A DNA stretch of 64,000 bases. Origin: Arion vulgaris (taxonomy: Eukaryota > Mollusca > Gastropoda > Stylommatophora > Arionidae). Both the position numbers and the translations under genes were made by a program. Of this stretch, positions 63,255-64,000 are shown piece after piece. Each line of letters starts with the position of its first letter. Position 1 is the first letter of the stretch. The notes under the pieces are model-generated. The model saw only the letters and a list, made by a program, of their open reading frames with translations, searched no databases and had not been told where the DNA came from. The DNA lies in the NCBI GenBank assembly GCA_020796225.1, contig CM036761.1, positions 31,756,928 to 31,820,927 on the forward strand. The letters are read 5' to 3'.

Positions 63255-63525
63255 CTACGTACCGGACACTGCAGACACTTACCTAGACTAGGAATAAGTC
63301 CAACAGCTCTCTGCCAGTGTCAACAGGTGGAGCAGACATCCGCGAATATGTCCTGCAAGAATGTTATCTCCTGGGTGAGCTGAGAAGGAACATGTGGCCG
63401 CATCCAGTCAACCAGAAAAACTAAGCTTTAGGGAAAACCTGACAGATCTGATGCTTACTGCCCAGTTTGTGGTCCTCAGTGGATTAAATGCATGACCAGA
63501 GATCTCTGAGGAAGAAGAAGAATAA
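63255..63525 (+). pseudogene. LINE-R CCHC-like module with GAA tail
   Basis: Reads RTGHCRHLPRLGISPTALCQ and CQQVEQTS, then a frameshift, matching 31.1 kb reversed ('aacatgtggccgcatccagt'). It ends in GAAGAAGAAGAA near 63515. Confidence 0.82.
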
Positions 63526-64000
63526 AAAGTTAAAGAAAACAAATAACATATATAGATGTAGATTCAAGCTGAGTATCTTACTGAAAGTGAACATGGTTCA
63601 CAGAAGATATTGCTTGAATATAGTGTCGACACAGAGGATTTTCATCTAAACCAGTCCTTGTGAACTGCTAGATTCCAACAGCTTGAATTGAAGATTGGAG
63701 TGTCTACAAAAGAACAGCACAACAGGTATATGAGTAGGGATCATGAATCAACATAGAACTGGAACGGTTAGTAACTGGACGTTGTTGGAAATATTGAGAA
63801 GAAAATTCTAGCACCTATGGACATATCCGGAGTGCAATGACAATGTTTAAAACTGAAACTGAATTGCTTGAATAAAGTTTGAACACTGAATTTTGTAATA
63901 TTTATATACATTACCATACAACATTATGAAAGTTGTGACCATTAATGTATTTTAAAACTTTATTAGGTTCAACTTGATTTTATACTTATGTTATATGTAC
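63526..64000. other. unassigned right edge
   Basis: No recognised coding. An AATAAA at 63871-63876 might be a polyadenylation signal, but no transcript can be tied to it. Confidence 0.35.

Overview
This window is AT-rich animal nuclear DNA. It has one recognisable protein-coding gene, split by GT-AG introns of 0.4 to 4.7 kb and lying on the + strand from about 37.17 kb towards the right edge. Nearly everything else that can be read is transposable-element debris. The style (many short SINEs, at least nine kinds of 5'-truncated non-LTR retrotransposon tails, minisatellites, AT microsatellites) fits a repeat-rich lophotrochozoan, perhaps a mollusc or cephalopod. That placement is inference from style only.

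The gene is a PACSIN/syndapin orthologue, an F-BAR membrane-bending adaptor of endocytosis. Eight coding exons join in frame, with agreeing phases and consensus splice sites: 37171-37394, 41217-41416, 43280-43417, 43817-43942, 48663-48763, 49780-49900, 53401-53621 and 57292-57450. A short ninth exon at 58720-58783 is tentative. They encode the F-BAR domain (about residues 12-300) and a polar linker with one NPF motif. The C-terminal SH3 domain expected of the family is not visible and probably lies past 64000.

Layout. 0-8 kb: SINEs, a TA-flanked MITE, an RNase H retrotransposon piece inside a SINE, a 325-bp near-perfect palindrome, and a 51/46-bp minisatellite field. 8-10 kb: a retrotransposon tail split by a solo LTR, and a LINE nested in a LINE with a 13-bp target duplication. 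10.8-11.5 kb and 33.5-34 kb: copies of what looks like a SINE whose head comes from U2 snRNA. 11.5-37 kb: SINEs, LINE tails, a 56-bp satellite split by two insertions, an RT-domain fragment and a piggyBac-like MITE. 37-64 kb: PACSIN with introns full of the same families, plus an RNase H fragment, a Helitron fragment and a large hairpin-rich TIR element.

Working names used below. LINE-R carries RNase H and a CCHC-like tail. LINE-Z ends in a C2H2 finger. LINE-G has a (GAA)n tail. LINE-D, U, V, W, X and Y are other non-LTR tails told apart by C-terminal motifs. SINE-A has a tRNA-like head (B box GGTTCAATTCC). SINE-B and SINE-C share a core and often end in (GAA)n. SINE-D has B box GGTTCGAATCC. 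SINE-E is tRNA-Gly-like. SINE-F has its tRNA-like head at the right end on the minus strand. U2-SINE has a U2 snRNA head. MITE-M is mariner-like (TA target), MITE-P piggyBac-like (TTAA target). Family assignments rest on similarity between copies inside this window and on remembered protein motifs; no database search was possible.
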